NCBI GenBank assembly: GCA_963727575.1 | Contig: CAVSIA010000026.1 | Coordinates: forward strand, 62,001-126,000 | Direction: 5' to 3' | Origin: JAHQVI01 sp963727575 | GTDB lineage: Bacteria; Pseudomonadota; Alphaproteobacteria; Rhizobiales; Rhodomicrobiaceae | DNA: 64,000 nucleotides | Shown: piece after piece, positions 19,238 through 28,176 of the stretch | Numbering within the stretch: the first letter of the stretch is position 1 | How the letters are laid out: the number at the start of each line of letters is the position of its first letter | Program-made: the position numbers and the translations under genes | The notes under the pieces: generated by a model | Databases searched by the model: none | Told to the model about the DNA's origin: nothing | The model's input: the letters and a program-made list of their open reading frames with translations, nothing else

Positions 19238-19241
19238 GCGT

Positions 19242-20294
19242 ATGCGCGTCACGCTGCATAACATCCGAAAATCCTTCGGTGGGCTCGAAGTCGTCAAGGG
19301 CCTCGACCTCGATGTCGGCGACGGCGAGTTCCTCGTGCTGCTCGGACCGTCCGGCTGCGGAAAGACCACCGCGCTCCGCATGATCGCCGGGCTGGAAACC
19401 GTCACCAGCGGCAGCATCCGCATCGGCGACCGGGACGTGACCCATGTGCTGCCGAAATACCGGGACGTCGCCATGGTGTTCCAGTCCTACGCGCTCTATC
19501 CGCATATGAGCGTCGCCGAGAATATCGGCTATCCGCTGAAGCTGCGGAAGCTGGCGCGCGACGACATCCGCGGCCAGGTCGAGGCGGCGGCGGGCAAGGT
19601 CGATCTGATCCCTTATCTCGACCGTTTTCCCCGCCAGCTTTCCGGCGGCCAGCGTCAGCGCGTGGCGCTCGCGCGCGCCATGGTGCGCACGCCGAGCCTC
19701 TTCCTGATGGACGAGCCGCTCTCCAATCTCGACGCCAAGCTGCGCGGCCATATGCGCGCCGAGCTGAAGCATTTGCAGCGCGAGCTCGGCACCACGACGA
19801 TCTACGTCACCCACGACCAGATCGAGGCGATGACGCTCGCCACCCGTGTCGCGGTGATGAATGCCGGGATCGTGCAGCAGATCGACAGCCCCCGCGAGAT
19901 CTACGAAAATCCCGCCAATCTGTTCGTCGCCGGCTTCATGGGATCGCCGGCGATGAACTTCATCGAAGGCGACGTCGAGGATGGGCGGTTCGTCTGCGCG
20001 CACGGCAAGGTGGCCACCGACGGGATCGCACCGCGCGCCGGCGTGACGCTCGGTTTCCGCCCGGAAGATGCCCGCATCGCCGAACCGGAAAGCGCCAACA
20101 TTGCGGCGACGGTTTATTCCACGGAGATGACCGGCAACGAGACGATCGTCACCTGCTCGGCGGCGAAGGACCCGATCCTGGTCAAGGCCGGCAAGGATTA
20201 TGACGCGCCGATCAACGCGCCGGTCCATTTGGCCGTCGATGCGGCAAAGGTTTGCCTGTTCGACAGCCGGTCGGGCGAGCGGATTCGGAGGTAG
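19242..20294 (+). CDS. Sugar ABC transporter ATP-binding protein (UgpC/MalK type)
   Basis: This 350-residue ATPase has all nucleotide-binding motifs: Walker A GPSGCGKTT, Q-loop VFQSYALYPHMSV, signature LSGGQRQRVALARAM, Walker B LFLMDEPLSNLDAKLR and the switch histidine YVTHDQIEAM. The C-terminal part (GFRPEDARIAEPES, STEMTGNETIV) is the TOBE/regulatory domain of the MalK class. It powers the two permeases upstream. The element at 20335-20460 separates it from the sugar-catabolic genes. Confidence 0.94.
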   Translation: MRVTLHNIRKSFGGLEVVKGLDLDVGDGEFLVLLGPSGCGKTTALRMIAGLETVTSGSIRIGDRDVTHVLPKYRDVAMVFQSYALYPHMSVAENIGYPLKLRKLARDDIRGQVEAAAGKVDLIPYLDRFPRQLSGGQRQRVALARAMVRTPSLFLMDEPLSNLDAKLRGHMRAELKHLQRELGTTTIYVTHDQIEAMTLATRVAVMNAGIVQQIDSPREIYENPANLFVAGFMGSPAMNFIEGDVEDGRFVCAHGKVATDGIAPRAGVTLGFRPEDARIAEPESANIAATVYSTEMTGNETIVTCSAAKDPILVKAGKDYDAPINAPVHLAVDAAKVCLFDSRSGERIRR

Positions 20295-20334
20295 GGTGTG
20301 CCTGCGTGATGCAGGAGCGCATCGCCGTTCGGCG

Positions 20335-20460
20335 TCCCCCTCACCCGGCGCTTTCGCGCCGCCCTCTCCCGCGGGGGGAGAGGGCAAAAGCGGAAGTCGC
20401 TGCAAATCTGCCCTCTCCCCTTGCGGGAGCGGGCTCCCGCCAAGGGCGGGTGGTGAGGGG
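20335..20460 (-). repeat. Palindromic intergenic repeat, family A, copy 2 (inverted)
   Basis: Two G/C hairpins (CCCTCTCCCGCGGGGGGAGAGGG; CCGCCAAGGGCGG-type) lie between CCCCTCACCC and GGTGAGGGG ends. The whole unit aligns with the reverse complement of the element at 16683-16811. The two copies thus flank the permease-permease-ATPase block in opposite orientation. Confidence 0.7.
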
Positions 20461-20495
20461 TAAGCGATGACGAAACACCTGAATAGGAACCGCCC

Positions 20496-21532
20496 ATGAA
20501 AACACGCCACTGGGACCGTCTCGGAAATGGCGGCCTGACCTTCACCGAACTTGGCTGCGGCTCCGCCCCGCTCGGCAATCTCTATTCCGCGATCAGCGAC
20601 GAGGAGGCCCACGCCACGCTCGAAGCCGCATGGGATAGCGGCATCCGCTATTTCGACACCGCGCCGCAATACGGCCTCGGCAATTCCGAGCGCCGCATGG
20701 GCCGGTTCCTGCGCGACCAGGGACCGATCGTCCTTTGTGCTGTCCACCAAGGTCGGCCGGCTGCTTCAACTTTGTCCGCCAGCGGAGCGTCTGGGTGTCG
20801 GCAAATGGTTCGAGGTGCCGTCGCGCCGGGAGGTGTTCGACTATTCCTATGACGGCGTGATGCGCTCGGTGGAGTTCTCTCTGGAGCGCACCGGGCTCGA
20901 CGGGTTCGATATTCTGTTCGCGCACGATCTCGACGTGTTCTCCCACGGCTCGGTGGAAACGCGCGACCACTATATCGACCAGTTCATCAATGGCGGCTAC
21001 AAGGCGTGCCTCGCCATGCGCGAGCAGGGCGTCATCAAGGCGCTTGGCGCCGGCGTCAACGAATGGCAGGCCTGCAGGATGCTCGCCGAGCGCGGCGACA
21101 TGGATCTGTTCCTGCTGGCCGGACGCTATACGCTGCTGGAGCAGGAACCGCTCGATAGATTACTGCCGATGTGCGTCGAGCGCGGCATCGGCATCGTTCT
21201 CGGCGGCGCGTTCAACTCCGGCATCCTGGCGACGGGGCCGGTCGAGGGCGCATGGTACAATTACAATCCCGCGCCTCCGGAGATCATCGAGCGCGTGCGC
21301 AAGCTGGAAGCGGTGTGCAAGCGCCACGGCGTTCGCCTGATTGAGGCGGCCCTGCAATTCCCGCTCGCCCATCCGGCCCTCGTTACGCTCGCCATCGGTC
21401 CCAAACATCCGGCCGAGGCGCGCAGCGGCGCTCGATATGCTCAATGCATCGATCCCGTCTGCTCTCTGGGGGGACCTCAAGGCCGAAGGTCTGGTTCGGG
21501 CCGAAGCGCCGGTTCCGGGAAGCGCGCCATGA
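20496..21532 (+). CDS. Aldo/keto reductase (D-threo-aldose / L-fucose 1-dehydrogenase-like), two frameshifts
   Basis: The N-terminus (GLTFTELGCGSAPLGNLY) and the AKR active-site region SGIRYFDTAPQYGLGNSERR include the catalytic Asp and Tyr. The frame shifts near 20738, continuing FVLSTKVGRLL (catalytic Lys) and LDGFDILFAHDLDV. A second shift near 21425 leads to ALDMLNASIPSALWGDLKAE and the stop at 21530-21532. Two indels restore about 345 residues, the length of the D-threo-aldose 1-dehydrogenase subgroup that oxidises L-fucose and related sugars to lactones. The stop overlaps the start of the lactonase-like gene, as expected for consecutive pathway steps. Confidence 0.78.
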
Positions 21533-22368
21533 TCGTCGACGCCCATCATCATCTCTGGCATCCGGCGCGCGGCGATTATGGCTGGATGCCGCCGGACGAT
21601 CCGGTTCTATCGCGACCTTATCGGCTCGCGGAGGCCGAGACGACATTCCGCGACCACGGTGTCGGCCAGAGCGTCATCGTCCAGGCGGCGCCGACCGTCG
21701 CCGAGACCGACTACATGCTCGGCATCGCCGACAGCTCCGACATCGTTGCCGGCGTGGTCGGCTGGATCGATTTCGAGGAGCCCGCCGACCGGCGGCATCT
21801 GGAGCGTTTCGCCGGCCATCCGAAGTTCCGCTCGGTCCGGCCGATGGTTCAGGACATCGCCGATGACGACTGGCTGCTGCGTCCCGGCATCCGCTGGGCG
21901 TTCGACGCGATCCGCGATCTCGATCTGGCCTTCGACGCCCTCGGCTTTCCGCGCCACGCATCGCGCTTCCTCGACCTCTTCCAGCGTCGTCCCGAGCTGC
22001 GCGTGGTCATCGACCACTGCCTGAAGCCGGCTATCAGAGACGGCGAATTCGACGGCTGGGCGCGCGACATGGAACGCATTGCGCGCGAGACGTCGGCTGC
22101 GATCAAGCTCTCCGGCCTTGTCACCGAAGCGGGTGCGGACTGCTCGATCGTGGCGCTGAAGCCTTATGTCGACCATGTGCTGGCGAGCTTCGGCGCCGGA
22201 CGCGTGATGTGGGGATCGGACTGGCCGGTCTGCCGGCTGCGCGCGGAATATGGCGACTGGCTCGCCTCGGCAAAGACGCTGACGAGCCATCTCGGCGTGG
22301 ACGCGCAAACAGCGATCTTCGGAACCAACGCGCAGAGCTTCTACCGGCTGCCGCAGGACGGAGCGTAG
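21529..22368 (+). CDS. Amidohydrolase-family lactonase (L-fuconolactonase / L-rhamnono-lactonase-like)
   Basis: The 279-residue protein starts MIVDAHHHLWHP, whose HxH metal-binding start and DYGWMPPDDPVLSRPY extension match sugar-lactone hydrolases of the amidohydrolase superfamily. Other expected parts are the strand-4 to strand-6 region (VVIDHCLKP) and the closing MWGSDWPVCRL with the metal-site Asp. It should open the lactone made by the overlapping aldo/keto reductase. An exact sugar assignment (fucose, galactose, arabinose or rhamnose) is not possible from sequence alone. Confidence 0.87.
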   Translation: MIVDAHHHLWHPARGDYGWMPPDDPVLSRPYRLAEAETTFRDHGVGQSVIVQAAPTVAETDYMLGIADSSDIVAGVVGWIDFEEPADRRHLERFAGHPKFRSVRPMVQDIADDDWLLRPGIRWAFDAIRDLDLAFDALGFPRHASRFLDLFQRRPELRVVIDHCLKPAIRDGEFDGWARDMERIARETSAAIKLSGLVTEAGADCSIVALKPYVDHVLASFGAGRVMWGSDWPVCRLRAEYGDWLASAKTLTSHLGVDAQTAIFGTNAQSFYRLPQDGA

Positions 22369-22371
22369 GCC

Positions 22372-23466
22372 GTGGGTATACGGATCGAGCTTCAGCGGCG
22401 CTGGTTCGGCGAAAAGGAGCGGCTCGTCGCGGAAGGCGGCGGGCTGGCGGTCTCAGCCTTCCGCTATGACAGCGGCATCGAAGCTCTGCGGCTCCGCAAC
22501 CGGCGCGGCGAATGCATCATCCTGCCCTATCAAGGCCAGCAGATCTGGAACGCCACCTTCGATGAGCGCGAGATCGCCATGCGCTCGATGTTCGCGGAGC
22601 CCGTTGCGACCGATCGCTATGTCGAAAACTACGGCGCCTTCTTCATCCATTGCGGCCTGACGGCGATGGGCGCGCCGGGATGAAAGGACGATCACGCGCT
22701 GCACGGCGAATTGCCGAACGCGCCGTTCCAGCGCGCCTGGCTGGTTTTCGACGAAGCGGCGGGGACGGCGACTGTCGCCGGCTCCTATCGCCACACCGTC
22801 GCCTTCAAGACGAATTACCGCGCCACCGCTTCGACACGGCTTCAAGCTGACGGCACCATGCTCGACATCAGCCTCACTATCGAAAATCTGAAACGGACGC
22901 CGATGGAGCTCATGTATCTCGGCCATGCGAACTTCCGCCCCGTCGACGATGCACACCTTCTCTATTCAGCCGATTGCTCGCCGGAAACCGTCCGCGTGCG
23001 TCGCTCGATCCCGTCGCACATCTCGCCGCCGCCGGGCTATGCCGCGTTCCTCGCCGAACTCGCACGCGACCCCAGCCTCCATCACGTTCTGAAACCGTCG
23101 CTCACCTTCGACCCGGAAGTCGTCTTCGCCGTCGACATGCTGGCCGACGAGGGCGGCTGGGTCCACGCGCTCCAGCGTCATCCGGGCGGAGGCGGCGACT
23201 ACATCACCTATCGCCGAGCGGAGGCGCCGCACACCATCCGCTGGATCTGCCGGACGCCCGACCAGGACGCCCTCGGCCTTGCGCTTCCGGCCACCGCGGA
23301 TGTAGAGGGCTACGCGGCGGAGAAGGCGAAAGGCAATCTCGTCACCGTCGACGGCGGCGGGACGTGGAGGATCGAGATCCGGGCCGGCGCGGTTAGGGCC
23401 GCCGAGGCCGAGACCATAGCCGCCCGCATTCGGGACATCGTCTCGCGCGCTGGAGCACATGAATAA
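22372..23466 (+). CDS. DUF4432 family (aldose 1-epimerase-like) protein, interrupted by one frameshift
   Basis: The GTG start at 22372 lies three bases after the amidohydrolase stop. The first part (SGIEALRLRNRRGECIILPY, GQQIWNATFDER, YGAFFIHCGLTAMGAPG) and the second (LPNAPFQRAWLVFDEAAG, MELMYLGHANFRPVDD) belong to the galactose-mutarotase-like fold of DUF4432 proteins. The shift near 22685 interrupts the ...HALHGELPNAP segment that contains the family's conserved HG. One indel restores about 364 residues. It probably interconverts anomers of the sugar handled by this operon. Confidence 0.78.
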
Positions 23467-23716
23467 TGAATTGCTAATTACGCCGGTCGCGTCGCCGAGC
23501 CGGCCAGCCATGACGTCCCCGAATTTTTGCCGGTGAGGCAATTTCCCCTCGCCGCCAAAATGCCGCAAATAGCGGCAATTGCAACACGCCCGAAGATTTT
23601 CCCCTCCGCCCCCGACGCTTCGCGGTAGGATATTGGCGATTTTTAGGCACGGCGTGAAACACCTGCGCGGCTGGCGCGTTTGCCTGGATGAGTTGGCTCT
23701 GTGGTGGTGGTACGCG

Positions 23717-25921
23717 ATGAAGAGATTTGAACACGCCTTTGCGCAGGCGCACGCAGTGGCGATGGCTGTCCTGGCAAACCTGGCGACTTTCGCGGCGGCC
23801 GCGAGACCTGTCGCAGAGAAAGCGGACAGGATTGTCACGCGGCTGGCGGGGAACGTGCAAAGCGTCGTCACGCGGCGGCGGTTTGGCTTCCTCTCCGGGA
23901 TCGGCAATGCCGCCCTCGTCGCCAGTGCCGGGCTCCTGGGCCTCGTCGCCTCGCTCCCCGAGCCGCCCTACCAGCAATACCCCATCGAGAACACCGTCCG
24001 GCCCGCCGTCAAGCGCCCGCTGCTACTGATCGGCGACGACGGCAAGCCATTCGCCAAGCGCGGCGAATGCGTTGCCGAGCCGGTCAAGCTCGACGAGTTG
24101 CCCCGCCATCTCGTCGACGCGGTCGTGGCAATGGAGGACCGCCGCTTCTACAGCCATATCGGCATCGACCCGCTCGGCATCGCACGCGCCGCAATGCGCA
24201 ATTACGAGGCCGGCGCGACGCTAGAGGGCGGCAGCACGATCACGCAGCAGCTTGTAAAGATGTCGTTCCTGACCAGCGCCAAAACCTTCGAACGCAAGAT
24301 TGAGGAGGCCGCGCTCGCCGTGTGGCTGGAACTGCGGCTGGGCAAGAATCAGATCCTCGAGCGCTATCTGAGCAGCGCCTATTTCGGCGAAGGCTGTTTC
24401 GGCGTGCGCGCCGCCGCACGGCACTTTTTCGACAAGCCGGTGAGCGAGCTGAGCGTCAGCGAGTCCGCCCTTCTGGTGGCGCTGCTGCGCTCGCCGACCC
24501 AGCTCACCCAGAATTTCGGCGATGCCCGCCAGCGCTCGGAGCTGGTCATGCAGGCGATGGTCCGCGACGGCCGCCTTACCCAGTCGGAACTTGCCAATCT
24601 CCAGCCCGCCAAGCTCAACGAGACCCGCGGCAGCGAATTCGGCGGCTTCTATGCGGACTGGCTGACGGAAACGCTGCAGAGCAAGATGCAGAACCCCCAT
24701 TCGCGCGAGCCGCTGAAGGTTTACTCGACCTTCGACCCGGGCCTGCAGCAGATCGCCCAGGATGCCGTCAGCTCGGTGCTCGATAAGAAGGGCGCGCGAT
24801 CCAAGGCGGGCCAAGCCGCGCTTGTGGCCATGCGGACCGATGGGCGCATCGTCGCCATGGTCGGCGGCAGGGACCGGGCCAAAAGCCAGTTCAACCGGGC
24901 CGTCCAGGCGCAGCGTCAGCCGGGCTCCTCGTTCAAGACGTTCGTCTATCTGGCGGCGTTGCGAGCGGGCGCACAGCCCGACATGCTGCTCACCGACGAG
25001 CCGATCGACATCAACGGCTGGGAGCCGAAGAATTACGGCGACCGCGATCATGGTACCGTCACCCTGACACAAGCCTTCGCCGCGTCGATCAACACCATTG
25101 CCGTGCGGCTCTCCGAGGCGGTCGGGCGCGATGCGGTCATCACTGCGGCCAAGGATCTGGGCATCACCTCCCCGCTCGCCCCCAATGCCAGCCTTCCGCT
25201 CGGGACATCGGAAGTGTCGCTTCTCGATATGACGTCCGCCTATGCCGCCATCGCGGCGGGCTTCTATCCGGTCAAGCCGTGGGCCGTCGCCGGCCTCGGC
25301 AGCAACCCGCCTCATGAAGCGGAGCCACCGCTCGACGCCGGCGTGTGGCGGCTGAGGGAAGCGGGAACAATGCGCGACCTGATGTCGAGCGTCGTCGATG
25401 CCGGGACCGCGCGCGCAGCCCAGCTTCCGGTCCAGGCCTATGGCAAGACCGGCACCAGCCAGGACTACCGGGACGCATGGTTCGTCGGCTTCGCCGGCAA
25501 CCTGGTCGTCGGCGTATGGGTGGGCAACGACGACTTCACGCCGATGCGGGGCGTCACCGGCGGCAGCCTGCCGGCGGAGATCTGGCATCGGTTCATGAAA
25601 AGCGCGCTGAAATCCGACCCGCATTTCAAGCGTAAGCTGCCCACGATCGCCGCCTTCGAGGCCCGAGCGAAAGAGCCCGTTGACCGTTCGTCGGACCTGG
25701 CCTCGCTCGATGCCATCATCGCCGTCGATCCGCGGCCGCGCGAAGAAAGCCAATATGGGCAGATTTTGACGCGGGGATTGGCCGAGCGCGATGCACCCTG
25801 GGGCCAACCGTATGACGAATATGACCGGTATGACAGCCCATGGGGCAGACGAGTGGCGCCGCCGGCTCACGTCAGCCGCGGTTTTCAGGAACAACTCGAC
25901 GATATGGGCTGGCCGCGATAA
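23717..25921 (+). CDS. Class A penicillin-binding protein (bifunctional transglycosylase/transpeptidase)
   Basis: After a short cytoplasmic region and a membrane anchor (GNAALVASAGLLGLVASLP), the GT51 glycosyltransferase domain shows EDRRFYSHIGIDPLG, GGSTITQQLVKM and RKIEEAALAVWLE. The transpeptidase domain has the SxxK nucleophile in PGSSFKTFVY, SIN in AASINTIAVR and KTGTSQDYRDAWFVGF. It polymerises and cross-links peptidoglycan in the periplasm. Total length is about 734 residues from the ATG at 23717; an in-frame GTG at 23654 would add 21 residues. Confidence 0.92.
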   Translation: MKRFEHAFAQAHAVAMAVLANLATFAAAARPVAEKADRIVTRLAGNVQSVVTRRRFGFLSGIGNAALVASAGLLGLVASLPEPPYQQYPIENTVRPAVKRPLLLIGDDGKPFAKRGECVAEPVKLDELPRHLVDAVVAMEDRRFYSHIGIDPLGIARAAMRNYEAGATLEGGSTITQQLVKMSFLTSAKTFERKIEEAALAVWLELRLGKNQILERYLSSAYFGEGCFGVRAAARHFFDKPVSELSVSESALLVALLRSPTQLTQNFGDARQRSELVMQAMVRDGRLTQSELANLQPAKLNETRGSEFGGFYADWLTETLQSKMQNPHSREPLKVYSTFDPGLQQIAQDAVSSVLDKKGARSKAGQAALVAMRTDGRIVAMVGGRDRAKSQFNRAVQAQRQPGSSFKTFVYLAALRAGAQPDMLLTDEPIDINGWEPKNYGDRDHGTVTLTQAFAASINTIAVRLSEAVGRDAVITAAKDLGITSPLAPNASLPLGTSEVSLLDMTSAYAAIAAGFYPVKPWAVAGLGSNPPHEAEPPLDAGVWRLREAGTMRDLMSSVVDAGTARAAQLPVQAYGKTGTSQDYRDAWFVGFAGNLVVGVWVGNDDFTPMRGVTGGSLPAEIWHRFMKSALKSDPHFKRKLPTIAAFEARAKEPVDRSSDLASLDAIIAVDPRPREESQYGQILTRGLAERDAPWGQPYDEYDRYDSPWGRRVAPPAHVSRGFQEQLDDMGWPR

Positions 25922-25960
25922 GCGGTTCCCAAGCGACGAAGCCGCGCGGGACGAGATCCG

Positions 25961-26257
25961 TCAAGCTCCCGGCGGCCGTGAGGGCCCCGAAAGGCGCAGC
26001 ACGAAGCCGATAACCTCCGCGACCGCGCGGTAAAGCTCCCTCGGGATCTGCTGGTCGAGTTCGACCCGCACGAGCGCCTCCGCAAGCACCGGGTTGGACT
26101 CCACGGCGATGCCGTGCTGCTTCGCGGTCTCGACGATGTTTTCGGCGATGATTCCGCTGCCCTTGGCGGTCACGCGCGGGGCGCTGTCCTTGCCATGGTC
26201 GTATTGCAGCGCGACGGCGATCGGCCGGGGTCGTGCCTTGCGGGTGTCTTCATCCAT
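25961..26257 (-). CDS. FlhB-like C-terminal (FlhB_C / FhipB-type) protein
   Basis: The start at 26257 follows GAGGAGG with eight bases spacing; the frame could extend to 26302. The 98-residue product matches only the cytoplasmic tail of flagellar/type III export switch proteins: PIAVALQYDHGKDSAPRVTA, GIIAENIVETAKQHGI and a basic-acidic stretch LDQQIPRELYRAVAEVIGFV. The NPTH autocleavage motif of true FlhB is absent, as usual for this stand-alone family. It lies 13 bases after the FliK-like gene, a pairing seen in several bacteria. Confidence 0.83.
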   Translation of the reverse strand: MDEDTRKARPRPIAVALQYDHGKDSAPRVTAKGSGIIAENIVETAKQHGIAVESNPVLAEALVRVELDQQIPRELYRAVAEVIGFVLRLSGPSRPPGA

Positions 26258-26270
26258 TGACCGCGCCTCC

Positions 26271-27257
26271 TCAATGCTCTGCCTGAGGGTGCCCCGCGGC
26301 AATCCTCACCGTGTCGAGTTGCAAATCCGATGCGACCAGCGCGTCCCGCAATTGCGGCGAACTCTGCTGGAAGCGGTCCGCCGTTTCGCTTCGCTCGGCC
26401 CAGATTTGCACCCCGATATGGCCGTCGATCAGCGAGATTGCGGCATCGATCCTGCCAAGGCTCGCGGTCTCGGAGGAGAACCGCACCATCCATGAAGGCG
26501 CCCGTGTCTCCTCGCCGGCTTGGCTTTCAGGCTCCCCATCCCTGGTGACTTGCAGCAGCAGCGGCGCATTGCTTCCAGGGAAATAGACCGGCACTTCCAC
26601 CAAGAAGGTAACGGCACGCTCCGCCGTCCGCCCCGTGCCGCCAGACGCATCCGATGTGTGATGGGCGCGGGCGGTCTCGGTCAGGTCGGCGGCGGCGATG
26701 CGCCGGCCGCTTGCCTCCGATGCTGGAGGACCGTTGGGATTGAGCGCGCTCGCCAGGGATGCCGCGCCCTGGGCCCGCTGAGCGGCTTCCGCGCTTTGCT
26801 GCGTTGGCGCGCCTGGGCGCTCCTGCGCCGCCGCGGCGTTCTGAGGGACTGCCTTGTCGGCAGCGCCGGCACCCGCCAGGATCGCATCGAGCGCCATGGA
26901 CTGGATCTTCGCCAGCGCGGTATTTACCGGCCCGGCCAGCGTGCTCAGGATATGCGGTGTGACCGGGGCCGCCGGCCGCGCCGAACCGGGCGACGGCGGG
27001 GGCTTGACCTCGCCCTGGGAAACCAATCTGAGCTGTCCGTCTTTCCAATCCGCCTTCAGCGTCAGTGTCGTGCCGACCGGCAATGGCTTCGAGGTGGCGA
27101 CATCGACCGATTGCCCTTCGATCGCGAGCCGCGCCAGCGTATCCGAAATCATGGCCGTAACCTTGGCCTGCAGCACGGCGACGTCGCGAAAGCCGGGCGA
27201 CACGTTGAGCGGGGTCAGGACTTCGAGCGATACCACAGCAACTGGAGGAATGGTCAT
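26271..27257 (-). CDS. FliK-like flagellar hook-length control domain protein
   Basis: The start is placed at 27257 (MTIPPVAVVSLEVLTPLNV), giving 328 residues. The N-terminal half is followed by an Ala/Pro/Gln-rich low-complexity linker (about residues 100-210). The C-terminal region (FLVEVPVYFPGSNAPLLLQV, RIDAAISLIDGHIGVQIWAE) resembles FliK C-terminal domains. No other flagellar gene is visible in the window. Pairing with the small FlhB-like gene supports a role in export substrate switching, or a derived function. Confidence 0.65.
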   Translation of the reverse strand: MTIPPVAVVSLEVLTPLNVSPGFRDVAVLQAKVTAMISDTLARLAIEGQSVDVATSKPLPVGTTLTLKADWKDGQLRLVSQGEVKPPPSPGSARPAAPVTPHILSTLAGPVNTALAKIQSMALDAILAGAGAADKAVPQNAAAAQERPGAPTQQSAEAAQRAQGAASLASALNPNGPPASEASGRRIAAADLTETARAHHTSDASGGTGRTAERAVTFLVEVPVYFPGSNAPLLLQVTRDGEPESQAGEETRAPSWMVRFSSETASLGRIDAAISLIDGHIGVQIWAERSETADRFQQSSPQLRDALVASDLQLDTVRIAAGHPQAEH

Positions 27258-27436
27258 TCGGGACCGAGTCCACTCAATATCAGGGGCCCCACAAGCCCGG
27301 TTCCAAAACACGCCCAAAGCAATCGTCTGCGCGCAACTGGCGCAAAGCTTACCATATCGATACTAACTAAAAGTTGCCGAAAAAGAAATACACACGCGAA
27401 ACGCAACGATCCTTGCGCCGACGCGGTTCCGGTCGA

Positions 27437-27988
27437 TCAGCCGGACAAAGCTTTGAAATATCGCTCCATGAAGGCGCTGTCTGCGACCGGACCGGCGCAG
27501 CTCATCCAATAATCGACCACGAAAGATGCTTCGGCGCGATCGATGATTTCCATCATGCGGCGCATGGCGTCCAGGCGTGCCATGTCGCCGTGCACGTCAA
27601 ACCAGATCCGCCGCACACGATCCCCGGACGGCTCCAGCTTCAGGAAACAGCTCCCGTTGAAGCCGAAGCACCAGGCGTCGTCCTGGTAGGCTCCCCAGGG
27701 GTCGTGACCGCCGAAGCCGGCCATCGACGTTGCCGCGAACTTTCTGATGCGCGGGGAAACGGCTGCGAGGTCTTCGGCCAGCGGCGCAAGCAGGAGGGTC
27801 TCGTATTCCTCATCCGGCGGCCTGATGACGTGCAAGTCGGTCCATCCGATCCCATCGGGCGCCCGGTTGGCCTCAGCCGCGGCGGCAGCCTCGCGCAAAT
27901 CGTCCGCGACCTGCTCCCACGCCGTCATCGGGTGCAGGCTGCGCATGCCATAGTCGTCCTCATGGATATGGATGGTCGGCTCGCTCAT
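27437..27988 (-). CDS. Hypothetical protein
   Basis: The 183-residue soluble protein begins at 27988 (MSEPTIHIHEDDYGMRSLHP) after GGGGAAAGCGGCG. I do not recognise a family. It has a helix-rich start (WEQVADDLREAAAAAEANRA), two tryptophan/glycine-rich segments (GFGGHDPWGAYQDDAWCFGF, NGSCFLKLE) and no signal peptide or membrane segment. It is a single gene between the FliK-like gene and a divergent protease gene, with codon use similar to neighbours. Confidence 0.7.
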   Translation of the reverse strand: MSEPTIHIHEDDYGMRSLHPMTAWEQVADDLREAAAAAEANRAPDGIGWTDLHVIRPPDEEYETLLLAPLAEDLAAVSPRIRKFAATSMAGFGGHDPWGAYQDDAWCFGFNGSCFLKLEPSGDRVRRIWFDVHGDMARLDAMRRMMEIIDRAEASFVVDYWMSCAGPVADSAFMERYFKALSG

Positions 27989-28176
27989 CGCCGCTTTCCC
28001 CTTACGTCGCCCGATCATATCGCAGCCAAGGCATCGGGCCAGTCCCATTCTGCAAACGCGCTCGCCAACACCTGCCGGGTAAGCCGCATCCGCCTCCGTT
28101 GAGCCGGCAGGGCTACCAAGTTGAGCAGCCGATCCCCAAATAGTGCACCTGAGTTCAAGATATGGTGTAATCGCGA

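Noticed and set aside
20551..22368. Apparent aldo/keto reductase-amidohydrolase fusion protein
   Set aside because: The join arises from frameshifts. The correct frames end the reductase at 21532 and start the amidohydrolase at 21529 in an ordinary ATGA overlap.
23562..23577. GCCGC-aaata-GCGGC hairpin between the DUF4432 and PBP genes as a terminator
   Set aside because: The stem is only five base pairs and has no T-run on either strand.
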